64,000 bases of DNA from Pedobacter psychroterrae (GCF_004331695.1 NZ_SJSL01000002.1:248001-312000), one strand, 5' to 3'; shown: positions 53,898-63,224, counted from the stretch's first letter. Notes: generated by a model not told the origin, from the sequence alone. A program made the numbers and translations.

Positions 53898-53973
53898 GCC
53901 GGGACTGATATGCAATAACATCAAATGAGATAAATGTATATGAAAAGTCCCGGCCTAAAGCCGGGACTTTTTT
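53898..53973 (+). terminator. Transcription attenuator of the pheA operon
   Basis: Three segments compete. Segment 1 (GCCGGGACT, 53898-53906) can pair with segment 2 (AGTCCCGGC, 53946-53954), giving an antiterminator. Segment 2 with segment 3 (GCCGGGACT, 53960-53968) makes the terminator: a perfect 12-bp stem (53943-53954 with 53960-53971), a 5-nt loop and a T-run to 53973. A ribosome stalled on the Tyr/Phe codons leaves segment 1 free and transcription continues; one reaching the stop covers it and transcription ends. Confidence 0.88.
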
Positions 53974-54015
53974 GTTTTATTTAGCATACGAGATAATAGA
54001 AAAGAAAAAATAATA

Positions 54016-54849
54016 ATGAAAAAAGGACCTAAAGTAGCAATTCAAGGTATTAAAGCGTGCTTTCACGAACAAGCGGCTTATAAATTCTTTGGCCAGGATA
54101 TTCAACCAGTTGAGTGTACTTCCTTTAAGCATACTTGCGAAGTACTGGACAAAGGTGAATGCGATTTTGTGGTAATGGCCATCGAAAACTCTATTGCAGG
54201 GAGTCTGCTGCCGAATTATACTTTAATCCGGGAATACAATTTTGCAGTGGTGGGAGAAGTTTACCTGCCGATACAATTGCACATGATGGCCTTGCCGGGG
54301 GTAAAGTTTGAGGATATTAAGTTTGCTACCTCGCATCCCATTGCCCTGCGTCAGTGCGTAGACTTTCTGGACGATTACCCTCATATCCAGGTTATAGAAG
54401 GTAGTGATACTGCTGCCTGTGCCAAAAAAATCAGCGACGAAAAACTTACCGATACCGTCGCAATAGCTAACTCCCTGGCAGCTGAGCTGTATGGTCTGAA
54501 CATCATTGAAAGAAGAATCGAGTCTAATAAAAAAAACTATACACGCTTCCTGATTCTAAAAAAAGAAAAGACTGAAGAAATGAGAGATACCAGTAAAGCC
54601 TCTATCTGTTTTCAGGTAGGGAACCATGTCGGTGCCTTATCTAAGGTACTTAACATATTCGCTGAGCGAAATGTGAACTTAACTAAAATACAGAGTATGC
54701 CTGTGTTAGGAAAAAGAAATGACTATTATTTTTATGTAGATGTAGACTGGAAAAACATGGAAGAATATGATAAAGCCGTTCGCCAGGCGTTGAAATACAC
54801 GGTCAATTTTAATATCATGGGCGAGTACCAGAAAAATGAAAAAGTATAA
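54016..54849 (+). CDS. pheA: Prephenate dehydratase
   Basis: Converts prephenate to phenylpyruvate, the committed step to phenylalanine. The 277-residue protein has the catalytic domain (VAIQGIKACFHEQAAYKFFG, AIENSIAGSLLPNY, and NYTRFLIL with the key Thr-Arg-Phe) followed by an ACT domain from about residue 195 (SICFQVGNHVGALSKVLNIF, NLTKIQSMP), which binds Phe for feedback inhibition. There is no chorismate mutase part, which is on the next protein. Control is thus double: attenuation of the mRNA and allostery. Confidence 0.95.
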   Translation: MKKGPKVAIQGIKACFHEQAAYKFFGQDIQPVECTSFKHTCEVLDKGECDFVVMAIENSIAGSLLPNYTLIREYNFAVVGEVYLPIQLHMMALPGVKFEDIKFATSHPIALRQCVDFLDDYPHIQVIEGSDTAACAKKISDEKLTDTVAIANSLAAELYGLNIIERRIESNKKNYTRFLILKKEKTEEMRDTSKASICFQVGNHVGALSKVLNIFAERNVNLTKIQSMPVLGKRNDYYFYVDVDWKNMEEYDKAVRQALKYTVNFNIMGEYQKNEKV

Positions 54850-54898
54850 AAATATACCCTCTTAAAATAAAGTATTAAACATACATAACCCCAAAAAA

Positions 54899-56038
54899 AT
54901 GAAATTACAATTAAACATCCAGCCATTAAATACCTGGCTTAACATCAACAATGAGCCACTTATTATCTCCGGGCCCTGCAGTGCAGAAACTGAAGAACAG
55001 TTATTAACTACTGCACATTTGCTTGCCGCTACTGGAAAAGTATCTGTATTGAGAGCAGGAATCTGGAAGCCACGTACCCGTCCGGGAGAGTTTGAAGGTA
55101 TAGGCAGTATTGGTCTGGAATGGTTAAAGAGAGCAAAAGCAGAGACTGGGTTGCCAACAGCAGTAGAAGTGGCCAATGCAAAGCATGTAGAAGAGGCTTT
55201 AGCTGCCGGAGTAGACATTTTGTGGATCGGTGCACGTTCTACTGTAAATCCGTTTACTGTTCAGGAAATTGCAGATGCCTTGAAAGGTGTGGACATCCCG
55301 GTATTGGTTAAAAATCCTGTTAACCCTGATTTGCAACTATGGATTGGCGCATTGGAGCGTATCAATGGTGCAGGTATAACCAAATTAGGTGCCATTCACC
55401 GTGGGTTTTCGTCTTTCGAGAAAAGCTCGTTCCGTAATGAACCAATGTGGGAACTGGCTATTCAGTTAAAGACATTATGTCCTGAATTGCCTATCATCAA
55501 TGATCCAAGCCATATTTGTGGTAACAGAGAGCTGATCCCATACATTTCTCAAAAAGCGCTGGATCTGGATATGCAAGGTTTGATGATTGAATCTCATGTT
55601 GATCCTTCGGTAGCATGGACTGATGCCAAACAACAAGTAACTCCTGCTGCTTTAGCAGAACTGGCTGAGCGTTTGACGGTACGTGAACCTGAATCGAAAA
55701 ATGAAGCTTTTGTAGATCAGCTGGCTGAACTGCGTAAACAAATTGATAAGATTGATGACCTTTTATTGCAAAAATTGGGCGAGCGTATGTCCATCGTAGG
55801 TAAAATAGGCGAGTTTAAACGTGATAACCAGGTTACGATCTTACAAGTAAACCGTTGGGATGCCATCATTAAAAAAGGTACTTCATTTGCCAAAGCGTTG
55901 AAATTAGACCTAAACTTTACCGAGAAATTTTTGGAGCTTGTACACGGAGAATCTATCCGTAAGCAAACTGAGATCATGAATGCAGGAAAAGCTGAAAAAG
56001 GAATTGCTGCAGAAGCGCACACTGAAGTTAAGTCTTAA
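54899..56038 (+). CDS. Bifunctional DAHP synthase / chorismate mutase
   Basis: A 379-residue fusion. Residues 1 to about 265 are type I-beta/KDPG-aldolase-type DAHP synthase (IISGPCSAETEEQL, GIWKPRTRPGEFEGIG, LVKNPVNPDLQLWIGALERI, IINDPSHICGNREL), the entry step of the shikimate pathway. From about residue 277 an AroQ-type chorismate mutase follows (LAELRKQIDKIDDLLLQKLGERM ... VGKIGEFKR split by a short gap). Entry and exit enzymes of the pathway are joined, so the mutase can also act as sensor of pathway products. The gene follows pheA by 49 nt. Confidence 0.93.
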   Translation: MKLQLNIQPLNTWLNINNEPLIISGPCSAETEEQLLTTAHLLAATGKVSVLRAGIWKPRTRPGEFEGIGSIGLEWLKRAKAETGLPTAVEVANAKHVEEALAAGVDILWIGARSTVNPFTVQEIADALKGVDIPVLVKNPVNPDLQLWIGALERINGAGITKLGAIHRGFSSFEKSSFRNEPMWELAIQLKTLCPELPIINDPSHICGNRELIPYISQKALDLDMQGLMIESHVDPSVAWTDAKQQVTPAALAELAERLTVREPESKNEAFVDQLAELRKQIDKIDDLLLQKLGERMSIVGKIGEFKRDNQVTILQVNRWDAIIKKGTSFAKALKLDLNFTEKFLELVHGESIRKQTEIMNAGKAEKGIAAEAHTEVKS

Positions 56039-56040
56039 TA

Positions 56041-57294
56041 ATGAGTAAAAATGCGCTTGTTTCCTTTAACGGAAACAAACATATACATACAGAAGTTGTA
56101 CTGACTGGTTCGAAAAGTGAGTGTAACCGGGCGTTGATCATCAGTGCTTTGAGTGAAGGGCTGGTGAAGGTCGACAATATGTCGAACGCTGCAGATACTG
56201 TCACGCTAGGCAATATTTTAAAAAATATATCAAGGGGTAATCCACATCAGCAAACAGTTGATGTGGGGCCTGCTGGTACTGCGATGCGGTTCCTGACTGC
56301 CTATCTTTCGATATTGCCAGGGAGCTTTTTTCTGACCGGTACAGCGCGGATGAAACAACGTCCTATTGGTATTTTGGCTGAAGCGCTGAAAGCGATCGGC
56401 GCGGATATTAGTTACGGAGAACAGGAGGGTTATCCACCATTGCAGCTATCCGGGCCACTAAAGCAACATGCCAATACGGTACAAATAAAGGGAGATATCA
56501 GCAGCCAGTACCTTTCTGCATTGCTGATGATTGCACCAGTACTGGAACAGGGACTGACCTTGCAAATACAAGGCGAGCTAACTTCTATTCCATATGTAAA
56601 GATGACGCTTGATATGCTGGAAGAAGCAGGAATCACGCATAGTTGGTCTGGAAATGAGATATCCGTTGGTCCGCAGTCTTTTAAAGAAGCAACTTTAAGT
56701 GTGGAACCGGACTGGAGTGCGGCATCTTATTGGTATAGTATTGTTGCCCTGGCAGATAATGCAGAACTATCGCTGCCTTATTTGAAAGACAGAAGTTTGC
56801 AGGGTGATAGCAGAATACGCGAAATAATGCAGGCGTTTGGGGTGGCAACTACTAAATCTGAAAATGGAATCGTACTTAAGTCATCTGAAAAGAATTTTGA
56901 CGATACGGTACTGGATCTGAAAGATTGCCCTGATTTGGCGCAGACCATTATAGTATGTGCGGCTGCGCTTGGAAAGAACCTGACGTTTACTGGTCTGGAA
57001 ACTTTAAAGATTAAGGAAACGGACAGGGTTTTGGCTTTGCAGAATGAACTTTCAAAAATAGGAGTGACCTTAACAGAAGATAATTTAATGTATACATTGA
57101 ACTGTGAAAGGTTGCACTTTCCAGATCGCGTTACTTTTGCTACCTATGAAGATCACAGGATGGCGATGGCCTTTGCCCCGCTTAGTTTGATGATCAAAGA
57201 AGTGGTATTGGAAGAAATGAATGTAGTAGAAAAATCTTATCCCGATTTTTGGAACGACCTGGAGAAAGCAGGCTTTACAGTAAGGGAATTTTAA
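56041..57294 (+). CDS. aroA: 3-phosphoshikimate 1-carboxyvinyltransferase
   Basis: EPSP synthase, sixth step of the shikimate pathway. The 417-residue protein has the SKSECNRALIISAL segment, GPAGTAMRFLTAYLS, DISSQYLSALLMIAPV, LKIKETDRVLALQNEL and YEDHRMAMAFAPLSL motifs. It is slightly shorter than the E. coli enzyme and starts 2 nt after the preceding stop (TAATAATG), in one operon. Confidence 0.95.
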   Translation: MSKNALVSFNGNKHIHTEVVLTGSKSECNRALIISALSEGLVKVDNMSNAADTVTLGNILKNISRGNPHQQTVDVGPAGTAMRFLTAYLSILPGSFFLTGTARMKQRPIGILAEALKAIGADISYGEQEGYPPLQLSGPLKQHANTVQIKGDISSQYLSALLMIAPVLEQGLTLQIQGELTSIPYVKMTLDMLEEAGITHSWSGNEISVGPQSFKEATLSVEPDWSAASYWYSIVALADNAELSLPYLKDRSLQGDSRIREIMQAFGVATTKSENGIVLKSSEKNFDDTVLDLKDCPDLAQTIIVCAAALGKNLTFTGLETLKIKETDRVLALQNELSKIGVTLTEDNLMYTLNCERLHFPDRVTFATYEDHRMAMAFAPLSLMIKEVVLEEMNVVEKSYPDFWNDLEKAGFTVREF

Positions 57295-57311
57295 ATCAAA
57301 TTTAAATCTAT

Positions 57312-58409
57312 ATGGCAGGTAATACATTCGGACAGTTATTTCGCATCAGTACTTTTGGTGAGTCGCATGGTATAGCTATTGGGGTTATTTTAGACGGTTG
57401 TCCGGCACAATTGCCGATTGATCTTGACTTTATACAATCAGAGCTTGATAAGCGTAAGCCTGGTCAGTCCAAAATCACTACTCAGCGCAAGGAAAGCGAT
57501 ACTGTGCAGATCCTATCAGGAGTATTTGAAGGCAAAAGCACAGGGACACCTATTGCCATGCTTATTCCCAATGAAGATCAGCGAAGCAAGGACTATAGTC
57601 ACAATACAGATGTGTACCGCCCTTCACATGCAGATTATACCTATGATGCAAAATATGGCATCAGGGACCATAGAGGTGGGGGCCGTTCCTCTGCGCGCGA
57701 GACCGCTGCAAGAGTAGCAGCAGGAGCAATAGCAAAATTGCTGCTGAAGCACCACGGTATTGAAATATTTGCCCATGTGTCATCGGTAGGTACGATCAAG
57801 GCACCCAATCTTCAAAGTAATGACGTGGCAGAACTGCTTGCTGTACGCGAAGAAAATATTGTACGCTGTGCTGATCCTGCAACTGCACATCAGATGATCG
57901 AATTTATTGATGGTATCCGAAAAGATGGGGATACCGTAGGAGGAAAGGTTAGCTGCATTATTAAAAATTGTCCGGTAGGATTGGGTGAGCCAGTATTCGA
58001 TAAATTACATGCGGATCTTGGTAAAGCTATGCTGAGCATCAATGCTGTACATGGTTTTGAATATGGATCGGGTTTTGAAGGAAGTGAGATGCGGGGATCT
58101 GAACACAATGATGTATTTCTGGCGACTAATGGCGAAGGGGAGCCTAAGACGTTGACCAATTTTTCCGGTGGTATACAAGGTGGTATTGCAAATGGAATGG
58201 AGATTAATTTTACTGTAGCATTTAAACCTGTTGCAACGATCATGCATAATCAGCAAACGATAAATGCTGCCGGAGAAGCTGCGGAAATAAAAGGCAAAGG
58301 GCGTCACGATCCTTGTGTGGTACCGCGAGCTGTAGTGATTGTAGAAGCGATGGCTGCATTGGTACTTGCAGATCATTTATTAAGAAATAAAGTAAGCAGG
58401 GTATTTTAA
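57312..58409 (+). CDS. aroC: Chorismate synthase
   Basis: Last common step, EPSP to chorismate, using reduced FMN. The 365-residue protein has [20 protein letters not shown], the [30 protein letters not shown] segment in two parts with the conserved His, and [18 protein letters not shown] near the end. Its final codons form the left arm of the operon's terminator. Confidence 0.97.
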   Translation: MAGNTFGQLFRISTFGESHGIAIGVILDGCPAQLPIDLDFIQSELDKRKPGQSKITTQRKESDTVQILSGVFEGKSTGTPIAMLIPNEDQRSKDYSHNTDVYRPSHADYTYDAKYGIRDHRGGGRSSARETAARVAAGAIAKLLLKHHGIEIFAHVSSVGTIKAPNLQSNDVAELLAVREENIVRCADPATAHQMIEFIDGIRKDGDTVGGKVSCIIKNCPVGLGEPVFDKLHADLGKAMLSINAVHGFEYGSGFEGSEMRGSEHNDVFLATNGEGEPKTLTNFSGGIQGGIANGMEINFTVAFKPVATIMHNQQTINAAGEAAEIKGKGRHDPCVVPRAVVIVEAMAALVLADHLLRNKVSRVF

Positions 58410-58421
58410 CCTGCTTACTTT
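58389..58421 (+). terminator. Terminator overlapping the aroC 3' end
   Basis: AAAGTAAGCAGG (58389-58400) and CCTGCTTACTTT (58410-58421) form a perfect 12-bp stem; the aroC stop codon lies in the 9-nt loop, so the left arm is coding. The ends give short A and T runs and it may serve the convergent E1 gene too. Confidence 0.75.
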
Positions 58422-58436
58422 ATCTAAACGTGTATT

Positions 58437-60881
58437 TTAGAATATAGCAGGAAATTTCGTAGAGTTGTGATCGTGCATCATTTGATACACCATTTCTACC
58501 ACATCATCTACAGAAGGTTTGCTAAAATAATCACCATCAGAACCATATGGCGGACGATGTGCTTTAGCTGTTATTGTTCTGGGCTGAGCATCTAAATGAT
58601 AGTACCCATTTTGCTCTTCTAAAATCTGCTGTAGTATATATGCTGCCCCGCCGCCTGGTACATCTTCATCTACCACCAATAATTTATTGGTTTTCTGTAA
58701 TGATGCTGCACATATTTGCTGTTTATCAAACGGCAATAAGGTTTGTGGATCTATGATCTCAACAGAGATATCGAATTGGGCCAGCTCTTCTGCTGCTTCC
58801 TCAACAATCCTTAATGTAGCGCCATAAGAAACAATCGTAATATCTGTGCCCTCTTTGATAACTTCTGCTTCGCCAAGCGGAACGGTATATTCTCCTACAT
58901 TTGTTGGTAATTTTTCTTTCAGACGGTATCCATTGAGACATTCAATAACCAAGGCCGGTTCATCAGATCTGAATAAAGTATTGTACATGCCGGCAGCCTG
59001 GGTCATATTTCTTGGTACACATATGTGCAGTCCCCTCAATGAGCCGAGAATCATTGACATCGGTGATCCGGAATGCCATACACCCTCCAGTCGGTGACCT
59101 CGGGTCCTGATAATTAATGGGGCTTTTTGTCCGGCTTTGGTTCGATAGGATAAACTGGCGAGGTCATCACTTAAGATGTTTAAAGCGTAGAGCAGGTAGT
59201 CGAGATATTGAATTTCAGCTATAGGTTTTAATCCACGTAATGCAAGGCCAATTCCCTGGCCCACTATCGTCATTTCTCTGATTCCTGTGTCGGTAATTCG
59301 CAGATCGCCATATTTGGCCTGTAGTCCTGCAAAGCCCTGGTTTACATCTCCAATAGCACCCAGGTCCTCACCGAAGGCTACCAAGCGTTCATCTCGGGAA
59401 AAATTGGCGTCAAAACAGGCGTTTAGTAGTTCACGGCCATCTATCATTTTGCTTTCTTCACTATATATGGCGGCTACCATGTTTACAAGGAACGGACTTT
59501 CCTTGCCATCAGTAAATAATTTGGAGTGGTATCTGTCCTCATTTAGTGGTGTCTGTGCATGATACCAGTCTAGCAGATTGTTCCTTTCATCTGATGGATT
59601 TTGTAAACTGAGGCGTAAAGCTTTTCTGGCAGTTGATGTCACCTCCTTACGCATAGCATCGGGGGTGCCGGCCAACTGAGAAGCCATTTTTAATAGCGTA
59701 AGGTTTCCCTTACCTAGTTTGCTAACCAGGTCAACAACCAGTTCCTTCTCTGTTTTGATGGTTGCAAGGAATTCATTCCATGCTTCTTTTTGTGTATCAC
59801 GAACAAATTTCTTGGCGATTGCTTCTAATTCAGCGAGTTCTTCTTCATTTGTTATGGCTGATTCAATCATCCACTTGCGCATCTGAAGGATGCAGTCATA
59901 CTCCCTTTCCCAGTCTAATCGCGCTTTGTCTTTGTACCTTTCATGTGAACCGGACGTTGAATGTCCTTGAGGCTGTGTAACTTCAGTAACATGGATCAGT
60001 ACAGGAACGTGTTCGGTACGGCAAACATCTATGGCTTGCTGATATATTTCACATAATGCAGGATAATCCCAGCCTCTGACTTTATAGATTTCGTAACCTG
60101 CTGCGTTTTCGTCTCTTTGAAAGCCTTTAAGAATTTCAGAGATGTCCTCTTTAGTAGTCTGATATTTAGCAGGAACAGATATACCATAACCATCATCCCA
60201 AACAGAGATCGCCATGGGGATTTGTAATACCCCTGCTGCATTGATGGCTTCAAAAAATACACCCTCAGATGTAGATGCATTTCCAATGGTACCAAAGGCT
60301 ACCTCATTTCCTTTTACTGAGAAATTCTTTAAATAGCTTAAGTTTTTATTTTGCCTGAATAATTTAGAAGCATACGCCAGACCGACCAATCTGGCCATTT
60401 GTCCGCCTGTAGGTGCTATGTCTGAGGAGCAGTTTTTGATTTGAGTGAGGTCTTTCCAGCTCCCGTCTTCATTGATAGAGCGTGTGGCAAAATGACAGTT
60501 CATTTGTCTGCCCGCTGAGGCCGGATCAGCCTCGATGCTCGGATTTGCATACAATTGGGCGAAAAATTCTTTGAGTGTACAGATACCTGTTGCAAAAGCA
60601 AATGTCTGGTCTCTGTAATATCCAGATCTCCAGTCGCCATTTTTAAAAGCTTTAGCCATTGCGATCTGCGGGATTTCTTTTCCGTCGCCAAAAATTCCAA
60701 ATTTAGCCTTACCTGTCAGTACCTCTTTTCTACCCAATAAGCTCGCCTGTCTGCTCTCAAAGGCTATTTTATAGTCATTAATTACAATTGTTTTGAAGTC
60801 ATCAAAACTTAACTCTGAGGCGTCCATAGGGTTGGTGGTAACAGTAGCATCTGGCATCATAAGCAAATTGATTTGCTGCAA
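58437..60881 (-). CDS. 2-oxoacid dehydrogenase E1, fused alpha and beta subunits
   Basis: An 814-residue thiamine diphosphate enzyme joining both subunits of a branched-chain-type E1. The alpha part (about 1-440) has GQMARLVGLAYASKLF, GNASTSEGVFFEAINAAGVL and QPQGHSTSGSHERY; the beta part (about 460-800) has VAFGEDLGAIGDVNQGF and ENMTIVGQGIGLALRGLKP-like sequence, with IIRTRGHRLEGVWHSGSP. Probably acts on branched-chain 2-oxoacids or pyruvate; E2 and E3 are not in the window. Start ATG 60881; Met8 or Met9 are alternatives. Confidence 0.9.
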   Translation of the reverse strand: MQQINLLMMPDATVTTNPMDASELSFDDFKTIVINDYKIAFESRQASLLGRKEVLTGKAKFGIFGDGKEIPQIAMAKAFKNGDWRSGYYRDQTFAFATGICTLKEFFAQLYANPSIEADPASAGRQMNCHFATRSINEDGSWKDLTQIKNCSSDIAPTGGQMARLVGLAYASKLFRQNKNLSYLKNFSVKGNEVAFGTIGNASTSEGVFFEAINAAGVLQIPMAISVWDDGYGISVPAKYQTTKEDISEILKGFQRDENAAGYEIYKVRGWDYPALCEIYQQAIDVCRTEHVPVLIHVTEVTQPQGHSTSGSHERYKDKARLDWEREYDCILQMRKWMIESAITNEEELAELEAIAKKFVRDTQKEAWNEFLATIKTEKELVVDLVSKLGKGNLTLLKMASQLAGTPDAMRKEVTSTARKALRLSLQNPSDERNNLLDWYHAQTPLNEDRYHSKLFTDGKESPFLVNMVAAIYSEESKMIDGRELLNACFDANFSRDERLVAFGEDLGAIGDVNQGFAGLQAKYGDLRITDTGIREMTIVGQGIGLALRGLKPIAEIQYLDYLLYALNILSDDLASLSYRTKAGQKAPLIIRTRGHRLEGVWHSGSPMSMILGSLRGLHICVPRNMTQAAGMYNTLFRSDEPALVIECLNGYRLKEKLPTNVGEYTVPLGEAEVIKEGTDITIVSYGATLRIVEEAAEELAQFDISVEIIDPQTLLPFDKQQICAASLQKTNKLLVVDEDVPGGGAAYILQQILEEQNGYYHLDAQPRTITAKAHRPPYGSDGDYFSKPSVDDVVEMVYQMMHDHNSTKFPAIF

Positions 60882-60942
60882 AGATACATAAAATCTAAAG
60901 TATGACTTTACGGTGTTGGGTAATTTATATGTTGGAATACTT

Positions 60943-60973
60943 TTTGATTTACATAATTAAAAGGTTATTTTTG
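60943..60973 (+). promoter_or_regulatory. Promoter of the DUF1573 gene
   Basis: TTTG at 60943-60946 and TATTTTTG at 60966-60973 with a 19-nt gap, a full Bacteroidota two-box promoter, 18 nt before the ATG at 60992. Its place rules out the upstream frame start at 60902. Confidence 0.7.
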
Positions 60974-60991
60974 TTTAAAACCCCCAATAAG

Positions 60992-61402
60992 ATGAAAAAG
61001 GCTATAATGTTATTTGCGTTGATTTTAGGAATAAGTGTCGCTGTAAACGCCCAGGTGAAACCTGCTGAGTTCAAATTTGAGAAGGAAACTTTTGACTTTG
61101 GCAGCATTCCGCTTAATAAGCCGGCAACAGTGGAATTTAAATTCACTAATATAGGAGACCAGCCGCTGATCATTAGTAAAGTTGAGAGTACTTGTGGTTG
61201 TACAGTACCTGAATATACCCAGACCCCGGTTAAAAAAGGTGGAATGGGAACTATTAAAGTAACTTATAATCCTGGAGCAACACCGCTACCGTTTGTGAAA
61301 GCCATTACCATTTCTTCTAATGCCAAGACCACTACCAAAGTTCTTTATATAAAAGGAACTACAGTTGCGGCGGCAGATAAATCTGATACGAGTACTAAAT
61401 AA
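60992..61402 (+). CDS. DUF1573 domain-containing exported protein
   Basis: A 136-residue protein: signal peptide (MKKAIMLFALILGISVAVNAQ) and one Ig-like DUF1573 domain (FKFEKETFDFGSIPLNKPA, FKFTNIGDQPLIISKVESTCGCTVPEY). The CGC motif is typical of the family. Start taken at 60992 because the signal peptide begins there and the promoter lies between 60902 and it. The role is unknown. Confidence 0.9.
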   Translation: MKKAIMLFALILGISVAVNAQVKPAEFKFEKETFDFGSIPLNKPATVEFKFTNIGDQPLIISKVESTCGCTVPEYTQTPVKKGGMGTIKVTYNPGATPLPFVKAITISSNAKTTTKVLYIKGTTVAAADKSDTSTK

Positions 61403-61425
61403 AAAAATTAAAAAAGAATTTTAGT

Positions 61426-61455
61426 AAAAAACCTCGTTAGTTAACGAGGTTTTTT
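61426..61455 (+). terminator. Terminator after the DUF1573 gene
   Basis: ACCTCGTTA (61431-61439) and TAACGAGGT (61442-61450) with flanking A-run (61426-61430) and T-run (to 61455). It lies 27 nt before the aminotransferase ATG. Confidence 0.85.
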
Positions 61456-61481
61456 ACTTTTATGGACTTATTATTCATTTT

Positions 61482-62684
61482 ATGCCAAACATTTCAGAAA
61501 AGGGGATTCAAATGCCCGCTTCTCCCATAAGAAAACTGACTCCATATGCTGATAAAGCTAAGCAGGAGGGTAAAAAAGTATATCATTTAAATATAGGGCA
61601 GCCAGATATAGCGACCCCTGAGGGTATGCTCAATGCGATTAAGAATATAGATTTTGATGTATGGGCATATACTGCGTCTGAGGGTACTTTGTTTTATCGG
61701 AGTAAACTGGCGGAGTATTACAACAAACTTGGCTATGACATCACTCCGGAAGATATACTGGTGACGCTCGGTGGCTCTGAGGCAATCACCATTGCTATGC
61801 AAACATGTGTCAGTGAAGGAGATGAGATTATCATTCCTGAACCTTTTTATGCAAATTATAATGGTTTTGCCTGCATGAGCAATGTAGTTGTGAAGCCGAT
61901 ATTATCGCATATTGAAAATGGTTTTGCACTGCCTCCTATTGCTGAATTTGAAAAGCTGATCACAGAAAAGACTAAAGCGATCATTATTTGTAATCCGAAT
62001 AACCCAACCGGATATTTGTATGCTAAAGAAGAATTAGAAGCATTAAAGGCATTGTGCCTGAAGTATGACCTGTTCCTGTTCTCTGATGAGGCTTATCGCG
62101 AGTTTTGCTATGATGGAAAAACGTTCATTTCACCTATGCACTTAGATGGCTTGGATGAAAATGTGGTTGTGCTGGATACAGTTTCCAAACGATACAGTGC
62201 TTGTGGTGCAAGGTTGGGTTGTATCATCACGAAAAATAAAGAGGTGATCAAATCAGGATTAAAGTTTGCACAAGCAAGACTGAGCCCGGGTATGGTAGAG
62301 CAAATAGCTGGAGCTGCAGCAGTAGATACTCCAGATAGCTATTTTGAGGCTGTGAATAAAGAATATACACTAAGAAGAAATACGCTTGTTAAAAGATTAA
62401 ATGCCATTGAGGGCGTTTTTTGCCCGAATCCAGGTGGTGCATTTTATGTGGTTGCAAGATTGCCTATAGATGATGCCGATAAATTCTGTCAATGGATACT
62501 AGAAAGTTTTGATTATGATGGAAGGACTGTCATGATGGCGCCTGCTACAGGATTTTATTCTACCGAAGGATCTGGGAAAAATGAAGTTAGGATGGCTTAT
62601 GTGCTTAATATAGGCGACCTTAATGGTGCGATGGACTGTTTAGATATGGCTTTAAAGCAATATCCTGGTAGAATTATGGCATAA
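61482..62684 (+). CDS. Pyridoxal phosphate-dependent aminotransferase (class I)
   Basis: A 400-residue fold-type I aminotransferase. Features: NIGQPDIATPEGML near the N-terminus, GGSEAITIAMQTC for cofactor phosphate binding, CNPNNPTGYLYAKEE, LFSDEAYREF with the cofactor Asp, and the PLP-binding K236 in VSKRYSACGARLG, then RMAYV with the carboxylate-binding Arg near the end. It acts on aspartate or an aromatic amino acid, possibly finishing Phe/Tyr made by the nearby operon; substrate not determined. Confidence 0.92.
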   Translation: MPNISEKGIQMPASPIRKLTPYADKAKQEGKKVYHLNIGQPDIATPEGMLNAIKNIDFDVWAYTASEGTLFYRSKLAEYYNKLGYDITPEDILVTLGGSEAITIAMQTCVSEGDEIIIPEPFYANYNGFACMSNVVVKPILSHIENGFALPPIAEFEKLITEKTKAIIICNPNNPTGYLYAKEELEALKALCLKYDLFLFSDEAYREFCYDGKTFISPMHLDGLDENVVVLDTVSKRYSACGARLGCIITKNKEVIKSGLKFAQARLSPGMVEQIAGAAAVDTPDSYFEAVNKEYTLRRNTLVKRLNAIEGVFCPNPGGAFYVVARLPIDDADKFCQWILESFDYDGRTVMMAPATGFYSTEGSGKNEVRMAYVLNIGDLNGAMDCLDMALKQYPGRIMA

Positions 62685-62690
62685 TTTTAG

Positions 62691-62698
62691 TACTTTTG
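62691..62698 (+). promoter_or_regulatory. Candidate -7 box (TACTTTTG) of the tmRNA gene
   Basis: Perfect TAnnTTTG match 31 nt before the mature 5' end of tmRNA and 6 nt after the aminotransferase stop. No clear -33 TTTG. The transcript would need processing at its 5' end by RNase P, as is usual. Confidence 0.45.
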
Positions 62699-62729
62699 TA
62701 AAGTCAGCTGGATATGCTGATACTACAAT

Positions 62730-63092
62730 GGGGCCGTTTTGGATTTGACAGGGTGGCGCTGAGTATGTTAGCATGCAGTGCGTTGTACGGAGAGCACTTA
62801 AAAGAGAACGTTCACACTTTGATTGGCGAAAATAACTACGCCTTAGCTGCCTAATTTAGAATTAGCTAGCTTTTGTCCCTCTGACTGCCGTGTTGTTAGG
62901 TTAGAATATGGGGCATCGAAATAACGACGCTGGCAATTGTAAGGTGTGGTACAATTGTGAGATAAAGCACCTAAGGTGAACGGTAAGGTCGGTTTCCAGC
63001 CCGCCAGATCCCTACAATTAATTGGAAAATAAGCATGTAGAAGGCATAATTTATCACACGACTGGACAAGGGTTCGAACCCCTTCGGCTCCA
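62730..63092 (+). ncRNA. ssrA: Transfer-messenger RNA
   Basis: A 363-nt tmRNA that frees stalled ribosomes and tags the protein for degradation. The ends form a tRNA-like part: GGGGCCG (62730-62736) with CGGCTCC (63085-63091), a T-arm GGGTTCGAACCCC and discriminator A. The 5' region GGATTTGACAGGG is conserved. The tag frame at 62825-62854 reads GENNYALAA then TAA. The usual pseudoknot regions lie between. The CCA end is not encoded. Confidence 0.95.
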
Positions 63093-63095
63093 CTT

Positions 63096-63128
63096 AACCC
63101 GCTCCCTATCAGAGCGGGTTTTTCTTTT
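63096..63128 (+). terminator. Terminator of tmRNA
   Basis: AACCCGCTC (63096-63104) and GAGCGGGTT (63112-63120), a 9-bp stem with a 7-nt loop, followed by TTTCTTTT. It starts 3 nt after the tmRNA 3' end. Confidence 0.88.
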
Positions 63129-63224
63129 GCAATGAAATATTTATCAATTACATAAGACAAATTGCCCTTGGTTGGTGCAGGTAGCTTTATTTTTTATAAA
63201 TTAGGAAATCAAAACTGTTTAACT

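Noticed and set aside
53845..53907. Longer leader peptide with a YFYYF block running into the first attenuator arm
   Set aside because: It needs four T at 53878; the sequence has five, so the frame ends at TAG 53890.
53935..53985. Second short frame over the attenuator (ATG near 53935)
   Set aside because: It runs through the terminator stem and has no coding signs; most likely chance.
60902..60991. N-terminal extension of the DUF1573 protein
   Set aside because: A signal peptide starts at 60992 and a two-box promoter lies inside the extension.
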